From the NCBI GenBank assembly GCA_013285655.1, contig JABDHI010000024.1, positions 1-40,868 of the forward strand: DNA of 40,868 nt, read 5' to 3'. This stretch comes from Bacteroidota bacterium. Its GTDB lineage: Bacteria; Bacteroidota; Bacteroidia; JABEUT01. The notes beneath the pieces are model-generated. The model had not been told where the DNA came from and searched no databases. It saw only the letters and a list, made by a program, of their open reading frames with translations. Of the stretch, positions 17,098-24,606 are shown one piece after another. Within the stretch, counting starts at the first letter, position 1. Each line of letters begins with the position of its first letter. The position numbers and the translations under genes are program-made.

Positions 17098-17124
17098 AAA
17101 TTGGGGTTTTATTAGTGAAGAGGA

Positions 17125-17559
17125 CTATAATTTGTGCATAACAGTTACGTCGGCGGTTTGCGCCATTTCTCCTTTAGGGTTAAAGAATTCGTAACGCCAG
17201 GTAATTACCACATGCCTTTTTTCTTCGTTCTTGCGCAAATATGTAATAGTAACCTTGCAGATAGTTGGCTGGTTAGCATATATGGGTTGCATAAATTTCC
17301 AGTTGTTAATTTCTAACCCACATAAAACAGTGTGCCCTAATATAGGTACCCATTGTTTAATATAAAATGTATTGAATACCTGTGGTCCACTTGATATTAA
17401 TGCTTTGAAAGGACTTTGTTCTGCAATTTTTTTGTCAGTGTGAAAGGGTAGTGGGTCAAACATTTTCGCATAATTAATAATGTCGTCATCTGAAAATGTT
17501 AAAGAACCAAAATCAAATACCTGCCCTTGCTGTAAGTCCTTTATGTTTAGCTTTTCCAC
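17125..17559 (-). CDS. MaoC-like hotdog-fold acyl dehydratase/thioesterase
   Basis: The 144 residues form a single MaoC/hotdog domain. The hydratase signature Asp35-x4-His40 (FDPLPFHTD) and the following ALISSGPQVF helix match (R)-specific enoyl-CoA hydratase-like proteins. The C-terminal half is beta-rich (VVITWRYEFFNPKGEMAQTADVTV). The likely reaction is reversible hydration of an enoyl-acyl thioester; the physiological substrate is unknown. It begins 2 bp behind the OPT gene's stop, so it is translationally close-coupled to the transporter, and it precedes the DLH gene. There is no obvious metabolic link with peptide uptake. Confidence 0.85.
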   Translation of the reverse strand: MEKLNIKDLQQGQVFDFGSLTFSDDDIINYAKMFDPLPFHTDKKIAEQSPFKALISSGPQVFNTFYIKQWVPILGHTVLCGLEINNWKFMQPIYANQPTICKVTITYLRKNEEKRHVVITWRYEFFNPKGEMAQTADVTVMHKL

Positions 17560-17561
17560 AA

Positions 17562-19580
17562 TTATAATTTTTCTTCTTGTTTACTTGTCGCGAATTTATA
17601 GAGTATAAAGGCGAGCACCATAAAAATTCCGAATGCCCAAAGATCGGCCCACTGAGCAATACCATTGCCGAATATATTAGCTAGCTTGTCTCCAATGCTA
17701 CCACCTATATGGTTGTTTAGCCATTCAATAACTGATGTTTTAATGTTACCATCCTTATCCGTTTCAGCCGCAATACCCATTAGTACCGAAATAATTATCC
17801 CTGTTATAGCACCGCCTGCAATTAAGCCTGAACTGAATAATGCACCCGGGCCAATATCTGATTCCGCTTCTTTTGAATTGTTCTTTTTATCTACCAGCCA
17901 TTTTACAACGCCACCTACAAATATGGGAGTAGTGCTCGATAGTGGAAGGTAAGCACCTACTGCAAATGCCAACGAGCTTACATCGCACAGTTCCATTACG
18001 GCCGATATACCCATACCAATAAGTACAAGACCCCATGGCAAGTTATGACTGAGTAAGCCTTTTATTATAGTAGCCATCAATACTGCTTGTGGGGCAGGTA
18101 ATGGATGTTTGTGTGCAACTGTTTTGGTAACGATACCAATGTTGTGTTCTAATAAGGTAAGTGTAAAACCAATAGCAATCGTCGACGCAAGTACTCCAAT
18201 TATCAATCCTAATTGCTGTTTAATTGGCGTTGCACCCAAAATATAGCCTGTCTTTAGATCTTGTGAAGTAGCACCGGCATTAGCTGATGCAATACAAACT
18301 ATAGAGCCAACAACCAATGCAATGGGTTGATACGCATCACCCGTCCAGCCTATACCCACGAATATGAGTGCAGTAGCCATAAGTGTAGCAATCGTCATAC
18401 CTGAAATGGGGTTAGACGAAGAACCTATTAATCCCACAATACGAGAAGATACCGTTACAAAGAAGAATCCAAAGACCACGATCATTATCGATGACAATAT
18501 GGCCGAACCGCCTTTAGCAGGAAGTACATTCGGAATAAATGCCATAAAAGCAATAAGTATTACGCTACCTATTAATACATAAATAAGCGGAATATCTTTT
18601 TCAGTACGGCTTTGTGTTTCAGCTGTATTGTCTTTCTTTCTCAAATCGCGGAATGAATCACGGAAGGCACTTATAATGGTAGGGAAGGTCTTTATTAAAG
18701 TCATAATACCACCAAAGGTTACCGCACCAGCGCCAATGTATCTTATATAATGGTCCCAAATATCATCAGCACTCATTTGCGATATAAGTTGGGTTGTTTC
18801 CGGTGGGAAAACTGTTGTCAACCCAGCCCCGAGCATAGTAATTAGCGGTATGAGCACAAGGGATGAGAGTACACCGCCTGCTACCATGATACCAGAAATT
18901 TTCGGCCCAATGATATAGCCAACACCAAGCAATTCTGGTGTTATTTCCCCGTTAATAGCAGCATTGGGCAAAACAGATTTATTACCAAAGAGATATTGTG
19001 GAGTGTCTTTCCATAAACCCATGATGGACATGAATAGCTTATATAAGAATGCGATACCCAAACCGTAGTAAACTTTTTGAGCCAGTTTGCCACCTTTTTC
19101 TCCGGCTATTAATACATCGGCACAGGCAGTACCTTCAGGGTATGGTAAGTTACCATGTTCTTTAACAATAAGCGAACGCCTGAGCGGAACCATAAATAAT
19201 ACGCCTAAAATTCCACCTGAAAGTGCTAATACAAATATTTGGAAATAATGGAAATAATCCTGTCCGCCCGATAGGAACAATAATGCAGGAACAGTAAATA
19301 CCACACCAGCAGCAACGGATTCACCTGCCGAGCCAATGGTTTGTACAATATTACTTTCTAATATACTGGCATTACCTAGTTTTTTAAATACCGATATAGC
19401 CAATACAGCAATAGGTATAGATGCACTAACGGTAAGGCCTATCTTAAGACCAAGATACACTGAAGCGGCACCGAAAATAATTCCGAAGATGGCTCCCATT
19501 ATAATGGCACGCAACGAAAATTCGGGTAGGAATTCGGATGCGGAAATAAAAGGCTTAAATTTTTTCTTTTCTTCTTCCAT
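17562..19580 (-). CDS. OPT-family oligopeptide transporter
   Basis: The 672 residues have about 14-16 hydrophobic helices. Family blocks include EFSLRAIIMGAIFGIIFGAA with YLGLKIGLTVSASIP, NIVQTIGSAGESVAAGVVF, LPYPEGTACADVLIAGEKGG and the late LAFAVGAYLPLSSTTPIFVGG. OPT proteins are proton-coupled importers of peptides or peptide-like/metal-chelate substrates; the substrate is not predictable here. Length is normal for bacterial members. It heads an apparent OPT-MaoC-DLH operon and is divergent from a second, unrelated peptide transporter (POT family), with their promoters packed back to back. Confidence 0.93.
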   Translation of the reverse strand: MEEEKKKFKPFISASEFLPEFSLRAIIMGAIFGIIFGAASVYLGLKIGLTVSASIPIAVLAISVFKKLGNASILESNIVQTIGSAGESVAAGVVFTVPALLFLSGGQDYFHYFQIFVLALSGGILGVLFMVPLRRSLIVKEHGNLPYPEGTACADVLIAGEKGGKLAQKVYYGLGIAFLYKLFMSIMGLWKDTPQYLFGNKSVLPNAAINGEITPELLGVGYIIGPKISGIMVAGGVLSSLVLIPLITMLGAGLTTVFPPETTQLISQMSADDIWDHYIRYIGAGAVTFGGIMTLIKTFPTIISAFRDSFRDLRKKDNTAETQSRTEKDIPLIYVLIGSVILIAFMAFIPNVLPAKGGSAILSSIMIVVFGFFFVTVSSRIVGLIGSSSNPISGMTIATLMATALIFVGIGWTGDAYQPIALVVGSIVCIASANAGATSQDLKTGYILGATPIKQQLGLIIGVLASTIAIGFTLTLLEHNIGIVTKTVAHKHPLPAPQAVLMATIIKGLLSHNLPWGLVLIGMGISAVMELCDVSSLAFAVGAYLPLSSTTPIFVGGVVKWLVDKKNNSKEAESDIGPGALFSSGLIAGGAITGIIISVLMGIAAETDKDGNIKTSVIEWLNNHIGGSIGDKLANIFGNGIAQWADLWAFGIFMVLAFILYKFATSKQEEKL

Positions 19581-19609
19581 GAGCTATACTATAAATTATA
19601 TGGAGAGGG

Positions 19610-19617
19610 TAAATATA
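19610..19617 (-). promoter_or_regulatory. Candidate -7 box of the OPT operon
   Basis: On the minus strand TATATTTA matches TAnnTTTG with one mismatch, about 30 nt before the OPT ATG. It lies where the -33 box of the divergent POT promoter would be. Confidence 0.35.
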
Positions 19618-19635
19618 CAATTAGTTAGAAAACTT

Positions 19636-19643
19636 TATATTTG
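19636..19643 (+). promoter_or_regulatory. -7 box of the POT transporter gene
   Basis: TATATTTG is a perfect TAnnTTTG match. It overlaps an in-frame TTG codon at 19641, which rules that codon out as the start and points to ATG 19665, with a leader of about 18 nt. Confidence 0.55.
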
Positions 19644-19664
19644 ACCATAACTAAAACAACAACT

Positions 19665-21335
19665 ATGTCGAATACCGTGGTAAGGAAGGGTCACCCCAAG
19701 GCCTTGTGGATTCTTTTTATGACTGAAATGTGGGAACGTTTCGGGTATTACCTGATGGTGGGTATTTTCTTCCTGTATTTAATAGATCCAAGGAAGCACG
19801 GAGGAAAGGGCTTTGATGCAACCATAGCATCTGATGTTGTTGGTTCTTATATCGCTTTAGTTTATTTAACTCCTTTTATAGGCGGTTTAATTGCGGACAG
19901 GATATTAGGATACCGTAAGGCAATCATATTAGGTGGCTCCTTAATGGCGTGCGGTTACTTTGGGCTTGCTATGTCAGGCGATATGGCCATGTATATTTCA
20001 CTGGGGCTTATTATTGTTGGTAATGGTTTCTTTAAGCCAAATATTAGCACACTATTGGGTAATATTTATAATGCTGAAGATCTGAAACCTAAGAAAGATG
20101 TTGCCTATAACATATTCTATATGGGTATAAATATTGGTGCGTTCTTCTGCAACTTTGTGGCAGCCTATTTACGTAACTATTATGGTTGGGGCTATGCTTT
20201 CGCCGCGGCAGGTTTTGGTATGATACTGGCTCTCATCATTTTCATTTCGATGATGAAGCATGTGAAAGAGGGTGATGTTGTTAAGCCCGTTCAAAAAGAA
20301 GATATGTCGTTGGGTTTAATGTTCTTATATGTATTTGTACCAGCTATCATAACCGGCGCAATTGGCTGGAATATGACAAAGTGGTTGGGGCATCCTATTT
20401 TTGCAACTATTACGAATGATGCATTTTTCTTTGCATGTATCCCTATCATTATTTTTTATCTTGGTTTATATTTCAAAGCCTCGCACGAAGATAAAAGAGG
20501 ACTTGGCGCATTGCTTTCATTCTTTGCAGTTAGTATTGTGTTTTGGGTAATTTATAACCAAAACAGTACTGCACTTACTATTTGGGCTGACCAATACACT
20601 AATCGCCACATGCCTGTGGCCGCTGTAAAGTATACCAAGCCATTCGGTATGTTACAGGTCACTACTTCCGATTCGATGACTGTAACTAAGGTAGATAAGC
20701 ATTTTGTAGCCGTATTGGATGCAAAGGGTAATACGCAAGAAGTAAAGGGAGTTGATCCATACTTGCTGAACTTGCCTAAAGATCAATGGCCTAAAGCCGG
20801 CGAAAAGGAGAATCTTGTTTCACCTGAGCTATACCAATCAGCTAATCCTATATATATTGTAATACTTACTCCTTTAATAATTGGCTTATTTGGCTTCTTT
20901 AAAAGAAAAGGGAAGGAGATAAATACTCCAATGAAAATTGCCTTCGGCATGATCATTGCTGGTCTCTCTTCTCTAACTATGTACTTTGCTGTTAAGAGCA
21001 CTGATATTTATGTGGATAAAACGAGCATGATTTGGCTGTTAAGTACCTATGGTATCTTCTCGATAGGTGAGTTATTGATTAGCCCTATTGGTTTGTCAAT
21101 GGTGTCTAAACTGGCACCAGCAAGGCTAACAGCTTTGATGATGGGCGGGTGGTTCTTGATTAACTCAATGGCCGGAAAAATATCAGGTATGATGGGTAGC
21201 TTATGGGATAAGTTCGAAGATAAAGGAAATTACTTCCTGATTTTGTTTTTCTCTGCCCTCGCATCAGCTGCAATTATGTTTGTAATGGTAAAATGGCTAA
21301 GTGCTGTTGTTAAAGAGAAGACAGGCAGTAACTAA
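19665..21335 (+). CDS. POT/PTR2-family proton-dependent peptide transporter
   Basis: The 556 residues have the major-facilitator fold. The proton-coupling motif ExxERFxYY is EMWERFGYY in helix 1. Other blocks are the PTR2 signatures GNGFFKPNISTLLGNIY and YNIFYMGINIGAFF. A periplasm-facing insertion of about 70 residues rich in Lys/Asp (VTTSDSMTVTKVDKHFVAVL and following) sits between late helices. The family imports di- and tripeptides across the inner membrane. The start was chosen at ATG 19665 because the upstream in-frame TTG falls inside the promoter. It is a single gene, divergent from OPT and closed by a strong terminator. Confidence 0.94.
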   Translation: MSNTVVRKGHPKALWILFMTEMWERFGYYLMVGIFFLYLIDPRKHGGKGFDATIASDVVGSYIALVYLTPFIGGLIADRILGYRKAIILGGSLMACGYFGLAMSGDMAMYISLGLIIVGNGFFKPNISTLLGNIYNAEDLKPKKDVAYNIFYMGINIGAFFCNFVAAYLRNYYGWGYAFAAAGFGMILALIIFISMMKHVKEGDVVKPVQKEDMSLGLMFLYVFVPAIITGAIGWNMTKWLGHPIFATITNDAFFFACIPIIIFYLGLYFKASHEDKRGLGALLSFFAVSIVFWVIYNQNSTALTIWADQYTNRHMPVAAVKYTKPFGMLQVTTSDSMTVTKVDKHFVAVLDAKGNTQEVKGVDPYLLNLPKDQWPKAGEKENLVSPELYQSANPIYIVILTPLIIGLFGFFKRKGKEINTPMKIAFGMIIAGLSSLTMYFAVKSTDIYVDKTSMIWLLSTYGIFSIGELLISPIGLSMVSKLAPARLTALMMGGWFLINSMAGKISGMMGSLWDKFEDKGNYFLILFFSALASAAIMFVMVKWLSAVVKEKTGSN

Positions 21336-21354
21336 TAGTTTAAATGCACAAAGT

Positions 21355-21385
21355 AAAAAGCCCTGCAAGAGTTGCAGGGCTTTTT
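21355..21385 (+). terminator. Rho-independent terminator of the POT gene
   Basis: The stem is AAAAAGCCCTGCAA / TTGCAGGGCTTTTT with loop GAG, followed by GTTTG. It starts 19 bp after the POT stop. The 14-bp perfect stem has A and T flanks and can work in both directions. Confidence 0.9.
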
Positions 21386-21550
21386 GTTTGCCGTTAGTTC
21401 TATTCTCCCTCAAGCTCCAAGAATTGTTTTGCGATCAGCCTGAGCTTGTAGAGCGCCTTCCGTTATTCAAGAAATATATTTCGACGGCTCTATATAGCAT
21501 TGGTTCATTTTAAAGCTCCTCCTCATGGCATTGCGATAACACAGTATATG
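21386..21550. other. Non-coding spacer with possible repeat remnant
   Basis: No gene was found. CAGCCTGAGCTTGTAGAGCG (about 21436-21455) resembles a degenerate copy of the CTGAGCTTGTCGAA-type intergenic repeat, related in pattern to the GTTGAGTTTGTC phrase at about 3107. Confidence 0.3.
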
Positions 21551-21596
21551 TTAAATAAAAAGAGCGCCACAATATTGTGGCGCTCTTTTTATTTAA
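21551..21596. terminator. 46-bp perfect palindrome acting as terminator of the leftward T9SS-cargo gene
   Basis: The two 23-nt halves are exact reverse complements, from TTAAATAAAAAGAGCGCCAC on the left to its mirror on the right, with no loop bases. The GC core is GAGCGCCACAAT / ATTGTGGCGCTC, flanked by A5 and T5. It lies 12 bp beyond the stop of the minus-strand gene. It is a symmetric bidirectional terminator in design and would also catch read-through from the POT side. Confidence 0.85.
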
Positions 21597-21608
21597 TGTT
21601 TTCTAAGC

Positions 21609-22691
21609 TTATTGAGCTACGGTAAACTTGCCATTATCAAGAACATGGCCTGAATTGTCGGTAATGTTATAAAAATACATGCCAGCTGAATATGCTGAGG
21701 TATTTAATACTGTTACATTATTTTTCATTTCAGCACGTGCTAATTGCCTGCCGGTAACATCATAAATAAAGATATTTGCTGCATTCTGTTGGTTATAATG
21801 GAAAGTAATTTGGCTGGTACAAGGACTCGGATAAACAACAGTATTATGTTGTTGGCTTACTTCATTGATTCCATCCGGATAACCTTGATACCACTCAAAA
21901 GAAGTAACCTTAGTGTTTGTTGTGTCCATGGTCATTAAACCAACAAGATCACCAATGCCGTTAGCATACCACCTGTATTGGAATAGTTTTGATGTGCTTG
22001 ATACAGGACCAACATATTGCCATCCGCTGGTATTATGCAAAAATACTGAGTCAATATCTAACTCATAATGCTTCTGGCGTAAGGTCTTGTATTTAGATCC
22101 ACCATATTGAGGTGTGGTGAGTGTACCCCAACTATCTATAGTATCTGCATACTGAACTATTATAATTGCCTTAGCTGAGTCGAAAGGTGGGAAATGAATA
22201 GCGAAAGGCGCAACATGTGCCATGCTGGTTCCACCACTGATGTTACCATAAGTTGCAGGAAAGTTTAATTGAAGAAAAGCCGGCTTAAAAACTGCAGTAG
22301 TCATATTACCTTGTACACTTTGCACTGCACCTGCTATTGAGAAAAAATTAGTAGAATCGATCAAGTAATTTTCACCCGGAGTTCCGTATACGCTGTCTGC
22401 TGCAGTAGCAGTAGGAAAAGATGCAGCATATGCAGTAGATGCAACTGATAAAATAGCATTAGTATCAGTATAGCTGAGTGGCAAAGAACCGAAATTCCAT
22501 GTTACACCGGCTCCGTGCGCTCCCGGACTCAAAGTTAAAACTGAAGATACTAGTGTATCATATCCGTTTACAAATTTATCGCCTGGTTTAGGCATATCAA
22601 CCGCTGTAAGCGTAATTTGTGCCGAGGTTTGTCCGGCAAAAAGCGTGACAGATAAAGTAGCAATACTTAATAGAGAATAAATCTTTTTCAT
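21609..22691 (-). CDS. Secreted protein with T9SS type A C-terminal sorting domain
   Basis: The 360 residues have a signal peptide (MKKIYSLLSIATLSVTLFAG...SA) and a middle beta-rich region of about 240 residues I do not recognise. The C-terminal 75 residues have the type A sorting domain pattern: VYPSPCTSQITFHYN, IFIYDVTGRQLAR, LNTSAYSAGMYFYNITD and a final G-K-F-T-V strand. Such proteins cross the outer membrane through the type IX secretion system and are released or anchored after cleavage of this domain. No T9SS machinery gene is in the window. It has its own -7 box and a symmetrical terminator, so it is a single-gene unit. Confidence 0.88.
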   Translation of the reverse strand: MKKIYSLLSIATLSVTLFAGQTSAQITLTAVDMPKPGDKFVNGYDTLVSSVLTLSPGAHGAGVTWNFGSLPLSYTDTNAILSVASTAYAASFPTATAADSVYGTPGENYLIDSTNFFSIAGAVQSVQGNMTTAVFKPAFLQLNFPATYGNISGGTSMAHVAPFAIHFPPFDSAKAIIIVQYADTIDSWGTLTTPQYGGSKYKTLRQKHYELDIDSVFLHNTSGWQYVGPVSSTSKLFQYRWYANGIGDLVGLMTMDTTNTKVTSFEWYQGYPDGINEVSQQHNTVVYPSPCTSQITFHYNQQNAANIFIYDVTGRQLARAEMKNNVTVLNTSAYSAGMYFYNITDNSGHVLDNGKFTVAQ

Positions 22692-22716
22692 AACAAGTTG
22701 TTTGGTTATTGAATAA

Positions 22717-22724
22717 CAAATATA
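22717..22724 (-). promoter_or_regulatory. -7 box of the T9SS-cargo gene
   Basis: On the minus strand TATATTTG is a perfect TAnnTTTG match, 25 bp before the ATG. No -33 TTTG lies at the ideal distance. Confidence 0.5.
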
Positions 22725-22747
22725 GGAAACATAGCATGCAATTTGTG

Positions 22748-22755
22748 TACTTTTG
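22748..22755 (+). promoter_or_regulatory. -7 box of rsmA, predicted leaderless
   Basis: TACTTTTG is a perfect TAnnTTTG match. Five T residues separate it from ATG 22761, so the predicted transcript start is within about two bases of the start codon. No good -33 box was seen. It lies back to back with the -7 box of the divergent gene, 23 bp apart. Confidence 0.5.
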
Positions 22756-22760
22756 TTTTT

Positions 22761-23534
22761 ATGAGCAACAGTGTAAGGGCTAAAAAAAGGCTAGGACAGC
22801 ATTTTTTAAAGGATGAAAAAATTTCGGCGAGAGTTGCGGAATCTGTAACTGCTAAGGATGGTTATGTGCTCGAAATCGGTCCCGGTATGGGGGCTTTAAC
22901 AAGGTATTTATTAGAGTCTTATAACGAAAAATTGTGGCTGGTAGAAATTGATGATGAGTCTATTCCGTATTTGCATTCTCATTATCCCCAGCTAAAAGAT
23001 AGGATACTACATGCTGATTTTCTTCAGCTTGAAATGGATGATATGTTTGTTGGTGAAAAATTCTCAATTGTTGGGAATTTTCCATACAATATTTCTACCC
23101 AAATTCTTTTTAAAGCAATTGAATATCGCGATAGAGTTAAAGAGGTAGTTGGTATGTTTCAAAAAGAAGTGGGAAAACGTATTTGTTCTCCTCCTGGTAA
23201 TAGAGACTATGGAATACTGAGTGTATTGGTACAGGCTTACTTTACAACTACTTATTTATTTGATGTGCCACCAAGTGTGTTTATTCCCCCACCTGCGGTT
23301 GATTCGGGCGTTATAAAATTGGTACATAAAGATGGATTTAAGCTTGCTTGCAGCGATGAGTTGTTTAAAAAGGTTGTGAAAATGGCGTTTAACCAAAGAA
23401 GAAAGAAGCTTTCAAATGCTTTGTCAGCTATGCTCGCGGAGAAACCGATAAAAAGTTCGTTTTTCGATAAACGTGCTGAACAATTATCGTGGAGAGATTT
23501 TGAAGAGTTAACGTTGCAGTTCGAAAATGCCTAG
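22761..23534 (+). CDS. rsmA: 16S rRNA (adenine-1518/1519-N6)-dimethyltransferase
   Basis: KsgA/RsmA dimethylates two adjacent adenines in the 3' hairpin of 16S rRNA late in 30S assembly. From ATG 22761 it has 257 residues. The family start KKRLGQHFLKD is followed by the SAM-binding LEIGPGMGALT, LVEIDDE, the catalytic NFPYNIST (the NLPYNI motif), and the C-terminal domain with PPSVFIPPPAVDSGVIKL and FNQRRKKLSNAL. A TTG six codons upstream overlaps the promoter and is rejected as the start. The stop shares its CTAG with the stop of the convergent siaC. Confidence 0.96.
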   Translation: MSNSVRAKKRLGQHFLKDEKISARVAESVTAKDGYVLEIGPGMGALTRYLLESYNEKLWLVEIDDESIPYLHSHYPQLKDRILHADFLQLEMDDMFVGEKFSIVGNFPYNISTQILFKAIEYRDRVKEVVGMFQKEVGKRICSPPGNRDYGILSVLVQAYFTTTYLFDVPPSVFIPPPAVDSGVIKLVHKDGFKLACSDELFKKVVKMAFNQRRKKLSNALSAMLAEKPIKSSFFDKRAEQLSWRDFEELTLQFENA

Positions 23535-23911
23535 ATACTTCTTTCTATAAATTGAAGTTTTATTCCAATTACTTTTTCGTACTCTTCTCCTAGTTCTTTT
23601 ATATCAGGATCAGATGGGTCATAATACCACTGTACTTCAATATCAGCACCTTCGGTGTTACGTGCTTTTATTTTAGATAGAACCTGCTTAACACTAATAA
23701 CCGAAGAAGAACTTATATAGTCAAGCATAAATGACAAGCGGATCTTTTCGGGTGATGTAACTGGAACTGTTTTTACCCAGTCAATTACCGGTTGGTAAAA
23801 CGACTTAGCATTTTCGGGAAATGATTTGCCTGATATTTCATACCTTTTTTTCGCAGGATCTAAAATAACCTTAGGGTTATTCAGCGATTCTTTAATAATG
23901 AGTTTTTCCAT
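23531..23911 (-). CDS. siaC: SiaC-family regulatory phosphoprotein (DUF1987)
   Basis: The 126 residues carry the DUF1987/SiaC pattern: SGKSFPENAKSFYQPVIDWV (28-46), a central strand-helix LSFMLDYISSSSVISVKQVL (59-78), EVQWYYDPSDPDIKELGEEY (92-111) and a final beta strand. In Pseudomonas SiaC the phosphorylated threonine sits in the N-T-S-S turn after the conserved Tyr. Here the equivalent is Ser68 in YISSSS, still phosphorylatable. The fold is related to STAS/anti-anti-sigma proteins. It lies 8 bp behind the SiaB-like kinase gene, so the two are one operon. The downstream target is unknown: neither a SiaD diguanylate cyclase nor a SiaA phosphatase is adjacent. Confidence 0.83.
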   Translation of the reverse strand: MEKLIIKESLNNPKVILDPAKKRYEISGKSFPENAKSFYQPVIDWVKTVPVTSPEKIRLSFMLDYISSSSVISVKQVLSKIKARNTEGADIEVQWYYDPSDPDIKELGEEYEKVIGIKLQFIERSI

Positions 23912-23919
23912 AGGTGATA

Positions 23920-24474
23920 TTATTTATCTGAGATTATGGAGGTCATTTCAAAAAGAGATACCTTTTCATCCAGAGGAGTACAATTAAACGTAAAATTATT
24001 GTTGCATTTAAGGGCAACAGTAATAAGCCCCAAGCCAGCGCCACCTTTGGCTGAGTACTGGTCGTTGCTCAGTACTTCCAAATAATGATTCTTTAATTGC
24101 TTTTCGTTCATTTTCTTAATAATGTCAAGTGTTTCCTGTATTTTCTTAGCTGCTTCATTGGTAACTACGTTAGCACAAATAGCTACATAATCTTCCATGT
24201 TTTCAGCAAGCAAAAAGTAAAAAGGCTTTCCAATTTCTTGGGATGCACTGTGTAATAATACATTTTGCAAAAGCTCAATAAGTATATTGAATGTTTTTTT
24301 TATCGTAGTTCTCCGGGCACCCTGTGTTTCAAGCTGGTGCTCGGCTGTATAAGATAGCATACTCACCCTGTCCTGATCCATTTCTCCATGGAAGGATACA
24401 ATGATCTTCTTGGCCGGCCCTGTATAGCGGTTAAGAAGGTCAGAGTAGCGGTCTTTCAATACATCCAGTTCCAT
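23920..24474 (-). CDS. siaB: SiaB-family protein kinase (DUF6272, GHKL fold)
   Basis: The 184 residues resemble the SiaB kinase of the SiaABCD partner-switch. There is a GHKL-type N-box in TFNILIELLQNVLLHSA (Asn71), a loop of GGAGLGL at 144-150 corresponding to the G box, and between them a FYFLLAENMEDYVAICANVV strand pair. It should phosphorylate the SiaC-like protein encoded directly downstream. The leader of about 55 nt contains a CGTCTA / TAGACG hairpin (24493-24510) of unknown significance. It is divergent from metG. Family recognition is by motif and by the diagnostic pairing with DUF1987. Confidence 0.8.
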   Translation of the reverse strand: MELDVLKDRYSDLLNRYTGPAKKIIVSFHGEMDQDRVSMLSYTAEHQLETQGARRTTIKKTFNILIELLQNVLLHSASQEIGKPFYFLLAENMEDYVAICANVVTNEAAKKIQETLDIIKKMNEKQLKNHYLEVLSNDQYSAKGGAGLGLITVALKCNNNFTFNCTPLDEKVSLFEMTSIISDK

Positions 24475-24533
24475 TTCGGGGTTAAAATAGTGCGTCTATT
24501 AAGTTAGACGACAAAAAAGCTTCCTTCACCTTA

Positions 24534-24541
24534 CAAAAATA
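24534..24541 (-). promoter_or_regulatory. -7 box of the siaB-siaC operon
   Basis: On the minus strand TATTTTTG is a perfect TAnnTTTG match, about 60 bp before the siaB ATG. No -33 TTTG is at the ideal distance. Confidence 0.45.
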
Positions 24542-24565
24542 AAAATTCTTCTTAAATATAGGGTA

Positions 24566-24599
24566 TTTGGTCTTCCTGTGTTTTTTCGTTTTATCTTCG
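24566..24599 (+). promoter_or_regulatory. Candidate metG promoter
   Basis: TTTG at 24566-24569, a 22-nt spacer, and TATCTTCG (one mismatch to TAnnTTTG) at 24592-24599. The ATG follows 7 bp later, giving a leader of only about 4 nt. Confidence 0.4.
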
Positions 24600-24606
24600 C
24601 AAGCTT

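Noticed and set aside
19641-19664. Upstream TTG start for the POT transporter
   Set aside because: The codon is part of a perfect TATATTTG -7 box, so it cannot lie in the mRNA from that promoter.
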